A model generated the notes under the pieces. The model made no database searches. It was not told the DNA's origin and saw only the letters and a list, made by a program, of their open reading frames with translations. A stretch of 64,000 nucleotides of DNA, taken from an uncultured Acetatifactor sp. Lineage in GTDB: Bacteria > Bacillota > Clostridia > Lachnospirales > Lachnospiraceae. Shown one piece after another: positions 52,572-61,172 of this stretch (position 1 is the first letter of the stretch; each line of letters starts with the position of its first letter). The translations under genes and the position numbers were made by a program. The DNA lies in assembly GCA_910586215.1 (NCBI GenBank), contig CAJUGH010000013.1:36161-100160 (forward strand), read 5' to 3'.

Positions 52572-53555
52572 ATGGACTTAAGGGGACGGGATTTTCTGAA
52601 ATTATTGGATTTTACATCGGAAGAGATCTTATATCTGCTGGATTTGGCGGCAGAGCTGAAGGCGAAGAAGAAGCAGGGGATGCCCATGGATACCTTCCGG
52701 GGGAAAAATGTGGCGCTGATCTTCGAGAAGACCAGCACACGTACCAGATGTTCTTTTGAAGTGGCAGCCCATGACCTGGGGCTGGGAACCACCTATCTGG
52801 ATCCGTCAAGTTCCCAGATTGGGAAGAAAGAGAGCATTGCTGACACGGCCCGTGTGCTTTCGGGTATGTTCGAAGGCATCGAGTACAGGGGATATGGACA
52901 GGAGATCGTGGAAGAACTTGCAAAATATGCCAAGGTGCCAGTGTGGAACGGTCTGACAAACGAGTTCCATCCCACACAGATGCTGGCAGACCTGCTGACC
53001 ATACGGGAACATTTCGGATATCTGCAGGGGATCCGGCTCACTTACATGGGAGATGCCAGGTACAATATGGGCAATTCCCTGATGGTGGCCTGTGCCAAGA
53101 TGGGAATGCATTTTACTGCATGCACTGCCAGGGCGTACTTCCCGGAGGAAGAGCTGGTGGCCCGGTGCCGGGAGATTGCTTCACGGACAGGAGGCAGTAT
53201 CACCTTGACAGAGGACGCAGTGGCCGGGACGGAAGGGGTGGACGTGGTCTACACCGATGTGTGGGTGTCCATGGGAGAGCCTGAGGAGGTGTGGGAGGAG
53301 CGGATTCAGGTGCTGTCCCCCTACCAGGTGAATGCAGCAGTTATGCAACGTGCCGGTGAGAAGGCTGTCTTTATGCACTGCCTGCCTGCATTCCATGATC
53401 TGAAGACGAAGACAGGTGCCCAGATGGGAGAGCGGTTTGGGATCACCGAGATGGAAGTGACAGATGAGGTATTTGAATCTGCCCAGTCCCTGGTGTTTGA
53501 GGAGGCAGAGAACAGGATGCATACCATCAAGGCGGTGATGGTGGCAACGATTTGA
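52572..53555 (+). CDS. argF: Ornithine carbamoyltransferase
   Basis: 327 residues. Forms citrulline from ornithine and carbamoyl phosphate. Family residues: carbamoyl-phosphate site STRTR (55-59), HPTQ (133-136), and HCLP (269-272), whose Cys faces ornithine. Full length. The ATG at 52572 is preceded by a weak GGTATGGATAG site. It could be anabolic argF or catabolic arcB; no arc genes are adjacent, so argF is preferred. The upstream leader is a bistable hairpin. Confidence 0.94.
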   Translation: MDLRGRDFLKLLDFTSEEILYLLDLAAELKAKKKQGMPMDTFRGKNVALIFEKTSTRTRCSFEVAAHDLGLGTTYLDPSSSQIGKKESIADTARVLSGMFEGIEYRGYGQEIVEELAKYAKVPVWNGLTNEFHPTQMLADLLTIREHFGYLQGIRLTYMGDARYNMGNSLMVACAKMGMHFTACTARAYFPEEELVARCREIASRTGGSITLTEDAVAGTEGVDVVYTDVWVSMGEPEEVWEERIQVLSPYQVNAAVMQRAGEKAVFMHCLPAFHDLKTKTGAQMGERFGITEMEVTDEVFESAQSLVFEEAENRMHTIKAVMVATI

Positions 53556-53653
53556 TATAGCCTTATATACTCGTCTTTGACAGGCTCGTAAATCCTGGCG
53601 GTCTTGCGCATACATGGATTGGCTGAAGTGTTACATTAGAATAGGACTAATAT

Positions 53654-54634
53654 ATGAAATCAAAAATATTGGCATGGCTACGGGAACGCGGGGATTATGT
53701 GTCGGGGCAGGAACTTTGCGAGCATTTCGGCGTGTCCCGGACGGCGGTCTGGAAAGCAGTAGGACAATTGAAGAAGGAAGGCTACCGGATCCAGGCAGTG
53801 CAGAACCGGGGCTACCTGTTAGAGACCGGGGAAGAGTTGTACGGGAGAAGTGAACTGGCCAGCAGGATGGATACCCGGTGGGCAGGTCATCCTGTGATGT
53901 TCTATGATGCCCTGGGGTCCACCAACCTCCAGGCCAAGGTGGATGCAGAACAGGGGGCAGCCCACGGGACGCTGGTGGTGGCAGACATGCAGACTGCCGG
54001 AAGGGGGCGCAGGGGGCGGTCCTGGAGCAGCCCGCCAGGGACAAATGTGTATTTTACCTTGATCCTGAAGCCCCGGATCAAACCGGATGCAGCTTCCATG
54101 CTGACCCTGGTCATGGCCCTGGCAGTGGCAGAGGGAATCCGGGAGACATGCGGCATGGCGCCGGGAATCAAGTGGCCCAATGATGTGGTGATGAATGGGA
54201 AGAAGATCTGTGGTATCCTGACGGAGATGAGCGCGGAGCGGGAATATATCCACTATGTGGTCACAGGTGTGGGCATCAATGTGAAATCCCAGGAATTTGA
54301 CCCGGAGGTTGCCGCCAAGGCCACCTGGCTGGAGCAGGAGTGTGGCAGGCCGGTGCCCAGGGCAAGACTGATAGCCAGTGTGATGCAATCCTATGAGAAG
54401 TATTATGAAATATTCCTTGGCACAGGGGATCTTGCCGGACTGCAGGAAGCGTACAATGGCCTGCTGGTGAATTGCGGCAGGCAGGTGCATGTGCTGGATC
54501 CCAAGGGGGAATTCCAGGGTCTCTCCAGAGGGATCAACCAGATGGGGGAACTGCTGGTGGAACGGGAGGACGGTACGGTTACGGCGGTCTATGCCGGGGA
54601 GGTATCTGTGCGGGGGGTGTATGGCTATGTGTGA
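53654..54634 (+). CDS. birA: Biotin-protein ligase / biotin repressor
   Basis: 326 residues. The N-terminal winged HTH (about 1-57; SGQELCEHFGVSRTAVWK) marks the bifunctional type that also represses biotin genes. The ligase domain has the biotinoyl-AMP loop GRGRRGR (about 116-122) and WPNDV. C-terminal SH3-like domain present. Biotinylates carboxyl-carrier domains using ATP. Its stop overlaps the next start (54627). Confidence 0.94.
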   Translation: MKSKILAWLRERGDYVSGQELCEHFGVSRTAVWKAVGQLKKEGYRIQAVQNRGYLLETGEELYGRSELASRMDTRWAGHPVMFYDALGSTNLQAKVDAEQGAAHGTLVVADMQTAGRGRRGRSWSSPPGTNVYFTLILKPRIKPDAASMLTLVMALAVAEGIRETCGMAPGIKWPNDVVMNGKKICGILTEMSAEREYIHYVVTGVGINVKSQEFDPEVAAKATWLEQECGRPVPRARLIASVMQSYEKYYEIFLGTGDLAGLQEAYNGLLVNCGRQVHVLDPKGEFQGLSRGINQMGELLVEREDGTVTAVYAGEVSVRGVYGYV

Positions 54635-54983
54635 GGAACAAGGCAGCAGGGAAGGGAACAAGACAGTGCTCTGCGGCGCCAGCGCCTATGAGATGAAATA
54701 TTATTATAATGAGCAGTTTGCCGGGATCCCGGCCTCCATCCAGGAGGAACTGCATATCCTGTGTGTGCTGTTCACCGAGGAGGTGGGCGGTGTGTTCACC
54801 ATCGCCTTTGAGGAGGATGGCAGCGTGGTACTGGAGACGGATGCCGATGAGGACGATATTTACTACGATGAGATCAGCAGCGGGCTGATGGTGAACGAGG
54901 TGCGCAGGAAGCGCCAGGAACTGTTTGAGTCCTTGAGCCTTTATTACCGGGTGTTTGTGTTAAAGGAAAGGATACCTTTATGA
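54627..54983 (+). CDS. Conserved small protein (resembles DUF6145)
   Basis: 118 residues from ATG 54627 (ATG 54621 is also possible; GGGGGG lies 9 bases before 54627). Sequence features: LCGASAYEMKYYYNEQF at the start, EELHILCVLFTEEVGGVF in the middle, acidic ETDADEDDIYYDEIS, and a basic helix near the end. No membrane part. I recall similar proteins beside birA and coaX in Lachnospiraceae, but no function is known. Overlaps birA by eight bases and the next gene by ATGA (54980). Confidence 0.75.
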   Translation: MCEEQGSREGNKTVLCGASAYEMKYYYNEQFAGIPASIQEELHILCVLFTEEVGGVFTIAFEEDGSVVLETDADEDDIYYDEISSGLMVNEVRRKRQELFESLSLYYRVFVLKERIPL

Positions 54984-55623
54984 AAAAAATGCAAAAAGTG
55001 CAATGCCTGTTGTCTGGTCTGCTGTTTGGCCTGTCAGCCTGCGCCTCGGGGCAGGTTTCGGAGGATATGGTACTTGATGCCATTGGACCAGGTTCCGAAC
55101 TGTGTATCACTTCATCCAGGGATCAAGTGACAGAATTCCTTGAAGCGCTGGGGCCAGAGGCAGAAGAGTATGCCCAGGGGGGTTATAATATAACACCGGT
55201 TTTTTTGCCAGCCATTCCGACTATCAGATTTTCAAGTTTAAGGACTCAACCTGCTCCTTTCTCCTGTATGAGGGTGAGGTATACGACATCGGCCAGTGGT
55301 TTGGTGGATATGGCATAACCAGTATGGCCCTGGCAGACCTGAACCGGGATGGTCAGTATGAATTATATTATACTTTCTCCTGGGGGTCTGGCATACCGCG
55401 CTCAGAGGTGGGATACTTTGACCCGGCAGACAAGGAAGAGGTGCTATTTGAGGAGTCCTTCTTCATGCAGGAACTGATACTGACGGTGGAGGAGTCCGGG
55501 AATCTGTGCGTGAATACGAGCAGCCTCGATATGGATTCTTCAGTGGAGTTTACCAGTAAGCCCCAGGATAAGCTGGGTACCATCGGTCTGGAAGGGAATC
55601 AGATTGTGTTGAAATTGTTCTGA
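54980..55623 (+). pseudogene. Lipoprotein gene broken by a frameshift at a T7 run
   Basis: Signal peptide with lipobox LSAC (about residues 18-21) in the first frame, which ends at TAA 55316. From the T-run 55200-55206 the homologous continuation is in the other frame (reads FFASHSDYQIFKFKDSTCS, then MALADLNRDGQYELYYTFSW) up to TGA 55621. One more T would give a 214-residue lipoprotein. The second half has an FG-GAP/calcium-binding look (ADLNRDGQYELYY). Function unknown. Start overlaps the previous stop (ATGA). Confidence 0.75.
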
Positions 55624-55628
55624 AGACA

Positions 55629-55672
55629 GGGTGTGTACACACCCCTCTTTAGGTGTATACGGGGTATTAAGG
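55629..55672 (+). promoter_or_regulatory. RBS-proximal leader hairpin of coaX
   Basis: Perfect palindrome GGGTGTGTACACACCC (55629-55644), then CTCTTTAGGTGTATAC and GGGG/AAGG before ATG 55673. Shares CCTCTTTAGGTG with the greA leader. Confidence 0.55.
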
Positions 55673-56443
55673 ATGATACTGGTAATAGATGTGGGCAATA
55701 CGAACATGACCCTGGGGGTATACGAAGGAAAGGAACTGAAAGCCACTTTCCGCATGATGACCAAGACACCCCGGACTTCAGATGAGTACGGGATCATGAT
55801 TACGCAGCTTTTAAAGAGCAGGAATATCAAGACGGAAGACCTGGAAGGATCCATTGTGGCCAGTGTGGTGCCGGATGTGATGCATTCCCTGATGGGGGGA
55901 CTGGTCCGATACACGGGAACCAGGCCTTTGAAGGTAGGACCCGGCACCAGGACAGGGATCCGCATCATCACGGAGGACCCCAGGGCCATCGGGGCAGACC
56001 GGATCGTGGATGCTGTTGCGGCCTATGAGAAATACGGCGGGCCTGTGCTTGTACTGGACTTTGGCACTGCCACCACCTATGACCTGATCACCCAGGCAGG
56101 AGAGTTCGCGGCAGGGATCACGGCGCCGGGCATGCGTATCAGTTCAGAGGCCCTCTGGTCCCAGGCGGCCAAGCTGCCCAAGATCGAGATCCGGAAGCCG
56201 AAGTCCATCCTGGCCCAGGAGACCATCAGCAGCATGCAGGCAGGCCTGGTGTACGGCCAGATCGGCCAGACAGAATATATCATCAGCCAGGTCCGGAAGG
56301 AGAGTGGTATCCGTGACTTGAAGGTGGTGGCCACTGGGGGACTGGGGCGCCTCATTGCAGATGAGACCAAGGCCATTGATATCTATGACAGTTACTTGAC
56401 ACTGGACGGCCTGCGCCTTATCTATGAGAAGAACCGGAAGTAA
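55673..56443 (+). CDS. coaX: Type III pantothenate kinase
   Basis: 256 residues from ATG 55673. ASKHA-fold kinase: MILVIDVGNTN (D6, phosphate loop), the GADR motif at about 104-107 and VLDFGTATTYD with catalytic D129. Performs the first step of CoA synthesis; type III enzymes are not inhibited by CoA. Longer starts read into the leader hairpin and are rejected. Followed 20 bases later by the dus gene, so co-transcription is likely. Confidence 0.95.
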   Translation: MILVIDVGNTNMTLGVYEGKELKATFRMMTKTPRTSDEYGIMITQLLKSRNIKTEDLEGSIVASVVPDVMHSLMGGLVRYTGTRPLKVGPGTRTGIRIITEDPRAIGADRIVDAVAAYEKYGGPVLVLDFGTATTYDLITQAGEFAAGITAPGMRISSEALWSQAAKLPKIEIRKPKSILAQETISSMQAGLVYGQIGQTEYIISQVRKESGIRDLKVVATGGLGRLIADETKAIDIYDSYLTLDGLRLIYEKNRK

Positions 56444-56463
56444 AGTGTGAGCGGGGTATAGAC

Positions 56464-57453
56464 ATGGCACTGACAATTGGCAATGTTACATTGGACAATA
56501 CTGTATTGCTGGCTCCCATGGCAGGTGTGACAGACCTGCCTTTTCGTTTGCTTTGCAGGGGGCAGGGGGCGGGCATGGTATGCATGGAGATGGTCAGCGC
56601 AAAAGCCATCTACTACAACAATAAGAACACGGAAGAACTTCTGGCCATCCATCCGGAGGAATGTCCTGTCTCCCTGCAGCTTTTTGGCTCGGATCCGGAG
56701 ATTGTGGCCGGGCAGGCAGCCCGTATAGAGGAACGCCCTTTTTCCGTATTGGATTTCAATATGGGCTGTCCTGTGCCAAAAGTGGTGAATAACGGGGAGG
56801 GCTCTGCCCTGATGCGGGATCCGGCCCTGGTGGAACGTCTCTTGAAAGCCCTGGTCAAGGCAGTGAAAAAGCCGGTGACGGTGAAGATCCGCAAAGGGTT
56901 TGATGATACCTGTGTCAATGCCGTGGAGATTGCCCGGATAGCGGAAGCCTGCGGCGTGGCGGCAGTGGCTGTCCACGGCAGGACCCGCGCCCAATATTAC
57001 AGCGGCCGTGCGGACTGGGACATCATACGCCAGGTGAAGGAGGCGGTGAAGATCCCGGTGATTGGAAACGGGGATGTGGACAGTCCCCAGGCAGCGGCGG
57101 CCCTGCTGGAACAGACAGGCTGTGACGGGGTGATGATTGGCAGGGCGGCCCAGGGAAATCCCTGGATTTTCCGGGAGGTGGCAGCTTATCTGGAGGATGG
57201 CAGGATCCTGGAGCGTCCTTCCTGCCAGGAGAAGAAGGAGATGATCCTGCGCCATGCGGCCCTGTTGTCAGAACACAAGGGGGAATACACGGCGGTGCGG
57301 GAGATGCGCAGGCACTTGTCCTGGTATACGGCAGGGATGCCGCACTCTGCCAGGTTCCGTCAGACCATCAACGCCATGGAGACCATGGAGGAACTACTGG
57401 ACGGGGTGGAGGCTATCTTCGGGGAAAGTGTGAAAGGTGAAAAGAAAATCTAA
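56464..57453 (+). CDS. dus: tRNA-dihydrouridine synthase (DusB-like)
   Basis: 329 residues. Flavin TIM barrel with LLAPMAGVTDLPFR at the start, catalytic C102 in NMGCPVPKV, and phosphate-binding GNGDV and IGRAAQGNPWIF. Reduces uridine to dihydrouridine in tRNA. Sequence best fits the DusB group. The stop TAA (57451) lies inside the left arm of a family D hairpin. Confidence 0.94.
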   Translation: MALTIGNVTLDNTVLLAPMAGVTDLPFRLLCRGQGAGMVCMEMVSAKAIYYNNKNTEELLAIHPEECPVSLQLFGSDPEIVAGQAARIEERPFSVLDFNMGCPVPKVVNNGEGSALMRDPALVERLLKALVKAVKKPVTVKIRKGFDDTCVNAVEIARIAEACGVAAVAVHGRTRAQYYSGRADWDIIRQVKEAVKIPVIGNGDVDSPQAAAALLEQTGCDGVMIGRAAQGNPWIFREVAAYLEDGRILERPSCQEKKEMILRHAALLSEHKGEYTAVREMRRHLSWYTAGMPHSARFRQTINAMETMEELLDGVEAIFGESVKGEKKI

Positions 57454-57584
57454 GCTTGCAAGAGGGGGCATAGCCCACCTCTTTGTACACAAGCCAAGAT
57501 TTTCTAAATTTCACCTCGAAGAATTGCCTTGCGGCAATTCTTCCCAAAGTTTCACGGATTGTTTGTGCCAGCTTTGCTGGCATG
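57437..57584 (+). repeat. Family D double-hairpin repeat, copy 2
   Basis: Left arm GGTGAAAAGAAAATCTAAGC, right arm GCCAAGATTTTCTAAATTTC, with an inner AAGAGG/CCTCTT stem. Then hairpin GAAGAATTGCC TTGC GGCAATTCTTC and ATTGTTTGTGCCAGC TTT GCTGGCATG. Same order as 10624-10746; arms differ but pair. Confidence 0.75.
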
Positions 57585-57643
57585 TCTGGAAGCAGGGGAT
57601 TTGTGGAAGGTATGTATGGCGGCCTGGATGCATAAGATAGTGC

Positions 57644-58720
57644 ATGGACACAATCATCTATTTCTATCAAAAACGGAGCCTGGAAGAACCCCTTGTGGAA
57701 CCCATAGGCCAGGGTAGCTATCTGCTGGTCAAAGTGGCCATGGATGTGGGGGAAGGCCGGTGGTTCCAGGTGAAGCTGCCTGTGTACGGACAGCAAGCGG
57801 AGGCATCAGGGAAAGCTGTGCCGGGAAAGGAGATCCTGTCCGGAAAAGGGAACAGGGATCTGGCAGGAGGAGACCGGAAGGGCTTTTGGCCCGGATGGAT
57901 ATCCGTCCTGGGACAGGGCCAGGACAGACGGAAGCAGGAGCGCAGGAGGAGGCTGTGGCAGGATGCCTTCCGCCAGGCAAGCGGACAGGTGGAGGCAGGG
58001 GTGGCGAAGCTGGTGCGCCAGATCGGGGAATTTGTGGAAGACTGGAAGGAGTGCAGATGTCTGTATGACGGTGCAGTGGGGAAGTGGCTGGTTCCACGGC
58101 AGGACCTGGAGGAAGGGGATTCTGTAAAATATTTGCTTCCCCGGCTCTGGCAGAAACACTGGGACATACCGGAATTTACGGATTTTTTCGGGATCCGGTG
58201 GGTAGAACCCCTGTTGTCCGCAGCCCGGCTCCCCCACTTTATGATCCTGGGGAATGCGCCCTGTGTGCCGGAGGTGATTCTGGCCTGTGCAGACAGGATG
58301 CGCAGCCTGCGGTGGGTGCTTAGGGAGGAAGACATGACCCAACAGATCCAGGACTTCCTGGAGGATTTCTATCTGGACTACGGGCTGGCTGTGATCCTTC
58401 AACCCCTGGAAGGATCCAGGGGGGATCCAGGCTATGACTACAAGAGCCAGGTACCAGTCTGTGTGCTGGATTTCTCCGGGGAGGAGCGATTCCTGACAGG
58501 GGCGGTATGCAGGGGCAGTATCTGGCTGGACATGGCTTCCCAGGAGAAGAAAGAGCGCCGCCTTCTGGGGCGGGACAGTGGTATCACCTATCATTCCCTG
58601 CGCATATACTGGCGGGAAGCCAGGCGCAGGATGCCGGACTGGGCTGCCATTTTAAAGGCCCAGAGCCGCAGGCCGGAAGGGGAATTGCTGCCACAGTGGC
58701 TGCGGGAAGAGGGAAGGTGA
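57644..58720 (+). CDS. Conserved hypothetical protein (358 aa)
   Basis: 358 residues, no signal peptide or membrane helix, rich in Arg and Trp. Visible parts: a beta-like N-terminus (MDTIIYFYQKRSLEEPLVEP), a basic helix (DRRKQERRRRLWQDAFRQ), a central HFMILGNAPCVPEVILACADR and a C-terminal helix (YHSLRIYWREARRRMPDW). I do not recognise a family. Codon use matches a real gene. The start ATG 57644 has only a weak ribosome site. It lies between dus and greA. Confidence 0.65.
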   Translation: MDTIIYFYQKRSLEEPLVEPIGQGSYLLVKVAMDVGEGRWFQVKLPVYGQQAEASGKAVPGKEILSGKGNRDLAGGDRKGFWPGWISVLGQGQDRRKQERRRRLWQDAFRQASGQVEAGVAKLVRQIGEFVEDWKECRCLYDGAVGKWLVPRQDLEEGDSVKYLLPRLWQKHWDIPEFTDFFGIRWVEPLLSAARLPHFMILGNAPCVPEVILACADRMRSLRWVLREEDMTQQIQDFLEDFYLDYGLAVILQPLEGSRGDPGYDYKSQVPVCVLDFSGEERFLTGAVCRGSIWLDMASQEKKERRLLGRDSGITYHSLRIYWREARRRMPDWAAILKAQSRRPEGELLPQWLREEGR

Positions 58721-58738
58721 GAAACCTGGCTCACATCC

Positions 58739-58767
58739 TTGACAGCTACAGGAAAAATGGGTATAAT
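58739..58767 (+). promoter_or_regulatory. Consensus sigma-A promoter of greA
   Basis: TTGACA (58739-58744), exactly 17 nt, TATAAT (58762-58767). It begins soon after the stop of the preceding gene and leaves a leader of about 150 nt. Confidence 0.9.
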
Positions 58768-58845
58768 ACCTTCGTTAAAGGGGAAGGATTATCAGGCTAG
58801 TTTTCACATCGGCGTTATATTGCGATAATAAAGGAGACAATACTG

Positions 58846-58927
58846 ATGCCTGCAGTGGCTGGTGAAGGGTTAGTTTGCAAGAGGGGTGTGCAGGCATTCC
58901 TCTTTAGGTGCACAGGGAGGTATGGAT
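58846..58927 (+). promoter_or_regulatory. Structured greA leader with possible 37-codon upstream ORF
   Basis: ATGCCTGCA (58846-58854) pairs with TGCAGGCAT (58889-58897); GTGCA and TGCAC, and AAGAGG and CCTCTT, offer alternative pairings. GGGAGG (58915-58920) is the greA ribosome site. An ATG at 58846 with AAAGGAGA upstream opens a 37-codon ORF (MPAVAGEGLVCKRG...) that overlaps the greA start. Confidence 0.5.
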
Positions 58928-59410
58928 ATGCAGGAGAAGAAAAACATTTTAACCTATGAGGGGCTTCGGAAGTATGAGGATGAGCTTCATGAACTGAAGG
59001 TGGTAAAGCGCCAGGAAGTGGCCCAGAAGATCAAGGAAGCCAGGGAGCAGGGCGACCTGTCCGAGAATGCAGAGTATGATGCTGCCAAGGACGAACAGCG
59101 GGATATCGAAGCCAGGATCGAAGAACTGGAGAAGATCTTGAAGAATGCCGAGGTGGTGGTAGAGGATGAGGTAGACCTGGACAAGATCAACATTGGCTGC
59201 AAAGTGCGGCTTCTGGACATTGAGTACAGTGAGGAACTGGAGTACAAGATTGTGGGTTCCACTGAGGCCAACAGCTTGAAGGGCAAGATCTCCAATGAAA
59301 GTCCTGTGGGCAAGGGCTTGATCGGCAAGAAGGTAGGAGATACCGTGGAGGTGGAGACTGCTTCTGGCACCTTTGCCTACAAGGTGCTGGAGATCCAGAG
59401 AAGTAATTGA
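58928..59410 (+). CDS. greA: Transcription elongation factor GreA
   Basis: 160 residues from ATG 58928 (seven bases after GGGAGG; ATG 58922 is too close). N-terminal coiled coil with the family signature NAEYDAAKDEQ, whose tip acidic residues (D, E) stimulate RNA polymerase cleavage; C-terminal FKBP-like domain (ESPVGKGLIGKKVGDTVEV). Rescues backtracked RNA polymerase. Commonly followed by lysS, as here (61 nt). Confidence 0.96.
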   Translation: MQEKKNILTYEGLRKYEDELHELKVVKRQEVAQKIKEAREQGDLSENAEYDAAKDEQRDIEARIEELEKILKNAEVVVEDEVDLDKINIGCKVRLLDIEYSEELEYKIVGSTEANSLKGKISNESPVGKGLIGKKVGDTVEVETASGTFAYKVLEIQRSN

Positions 59411-59429
59411 GGAACTGTTAACAGTTCCT
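59410..59429. repeat. 20-bp perfect palindrome between greA and lysS
   Basis: AGGAACTGTTAACAGTTCCT, starting on the last base of the greA stop. No T-run follows, so it is not a classical terminator. Confidence 0.6.
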
Positions 59430-59471
59430 AAGAGACAGTTCAACCGAATATAAGGAGATAAGGATACGACT

Positions 59472-60971
59472 ATGGCACAGAATGGAAATGTACAGGAACA
59501 GGATCTGAATCAGTTGCTGCAGGTGAGGAGGGAGAAGCTTGCGAACTTCCAGGCAGCGGGGAAGGATCCTTTTAAGCATACCAAATATGATGTGACCCAC
59601 CACAGCACACAGATCAAGGAACAGTATGATGCCTTGGAAGGCAAGACCGTCCGTGTGGCTGGCCGCATTATGTCCAAACGTGTCATGGGGAAGGCATCCT
59701 TCTGCAATATCCAGGACCTGCCCGGCAATATCCAGTGCTATGTGGCCAGGGACAGCATCGGGGAAGAGTCCTATGCGGATTTCAAGAAATATGATGTAGG
59801 CGATATCGTGGGCCTGGAGGGGGAAGTGTTCACTACCAAGACAGGGGAGATATCCGTCCATGCCTCTGCCGTGACCCTGCTCTCCAAGAGCCTTCAGATC
59901 CTGCCGGAGAAGTTCCACGGACTGACCAACACGGACATCCGTTACCGCCAGCGCTACACGGATCTGATCATGAACCAGGAAGTGAAGGAGACCTTTGTGA
60001 AGCGTTCCAGGGTGATCAGTGCCATCCGCCGGTACCTGGAAGGGGAAGGGTTCCTGGAGGTGGAGACCCCTATGCTGGTATCCAATGCGGGAGGGGCTGC
60101 TGCCAGACCTTTTGAGACCCACTACAATGCCCTGGACGAGGATGTGAAGCTTCGGATTTCCCTGGAATTGTATCTGAAGAGACTGATTGTAGGCGGCATG
60201 GAGCGTGTCTACGAGATCGGAAGGGTGTTCCGCAATGAGGGCCTGGATACCCGGCACAACCCGGAATTTACTTTGATGGAACTGTACCAGGCATACACGG
60301 ACTACCATGGCATGATGGACTTGACAGAGAACATGTTCCGCTATGTGGCAGAAGAGGTGTGCGGTACCACCCTGGTTCCTTACAGCGGAGAGATGATTGA
60401 CCTTGGAAAACCTTTTGAGCGGCTGACCATGGTGGAGGCGGTGAAGAGATATGCGGGAGTGGATTTTGACCAGATCCCCGACACTGCCGCAGCCAAGGCC
60501 CTGGCTGATGAGAAGGGTATCCATTATGAGGTGCGCCATGGAAAAGGGGATATCTTGAGCCTGTTCTTCGAGGAATATGTGGAAGAACACTTGATCCAGC
60601 CCACCTTCGTGATGGACCATCCGGTGGAGATCTCCCCCTTGACCAAGAGGAAGCCGGACAAGCCGGAGTACGTGGAACGCTTCGAACTCTTTATCTATGG
60701 CCGTGAGATGTGCAACGCCTACTCGGAACTGAATGATCCCATTGACCAGAGGGAACGTTTCAAGGCCCAGGAGGCCGCCCTGGCTGCAGGAGATGAGGAG
60801 GCCAATACCACGGACGAGGACTTCATGAATGCCCTGGAACTGGGCATGCCGCCTACCGGGGGGATCGGGTATGGGATCGACAGGCTGGTGATGCTATTGA
60901 CAGATTCCCCGGCCATCCGGGACGTGCTGTTGTTCCCGACGATGCGGGCACTTGATTCCCGCGGGCAATGA
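59472..60971 (+). CDS. lysS: Lysyl-tRNA synthetase, class II
   Basis: 499 residues. OB-fold anticodon domain (about 60-150; VRVAGRIMSKRVMGKASF) and class II catalytic core: motif 2 FRNEGLDTRHNPEFTLMELY and motif 3 GIGYGIDRLVMLL. Charges tRNA-Lys. The start ATG has AAGGAGATAAGG upstream. Last gene of the birA-to-lysS block; a terminator follows at 60994. Confidence 0.97.
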   Translation: MAQNGNVQEQDLNQLLQVRREKLANFQAAGKDPFKHTKYDVTHHSTQIKEQYDALEGKTVRVAGRIMSKRVMGKASFCNIQDLPGNIQCYVARDSIGEESYADFKKYDVGDIVGLEGEVFTTKTGEISVHASAVTLLSKSLQILPEKFHGLTNTDIRYRQRYTDLIMNQEVKETFVKRSRVISAIRRYLEGEGFLEVETPMLVSNAGGAAARPFETHYNALDEDVKLRISLELYLKRLIVGGMERVYEIGRVFRNEGLDTRHNPEFTLMELYQAYTDYHGMMDLTENMFRYVAEEVCGTTLVPYSGEMIDLGKPFERLTMVEAVKRYAGVDFDQIPDTAAAKALADEKGIHYEVRHGKGDILSLFFEEYVEEHLIQPTFVMDHPVEISPLTKRKPDKPEYVERFELFIYGREMCNAYSELNDPIDQRERFKAQEAALAAGDEEANTTDEDFMNALELGMPPTGGIGYGIDRLVMLLTDSPAIRDVLLFPTMRALDSRGQ

Positions 60972-60993
60972 GCCCGACGGCGCAGACATTGTT

Positions 60994-61040
60994 AAGAGAA
61001 CACTTTTTGAAAGGAATTTCAGAAGGTGTTCTCTTTTTTT
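60994..61040 (+). terminator. Terminator of lysS
   Basis: AAGAGAACAC / GTGTTCTCTT stem ending in seven T. Confidence 0.85.
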
Positions 61041-61172
61041 GTTGGCTCAAATTCTGTCATGTGCTGGATTGCATTGATTCTTTTGGATCCGGATTGATGG
61101 TATTTACAAGGATGATGCATGGGTAGGGAAAAAGCCTTCCATCTGAGGGGTTACGTTTTGGATGATAAATGT

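Noticed and set aside
55200..55206. Programmed frameshift at the T7 run
   Set aside because: No stimulatory structure seen, and the same pattern at 4338 suggests indel or sequencing error; kept as a question in findings.
59418..60620. 400-codon minus-strand ORF over lysS
   Set aside because: lysS motifs on the plus strand are unambiguous.
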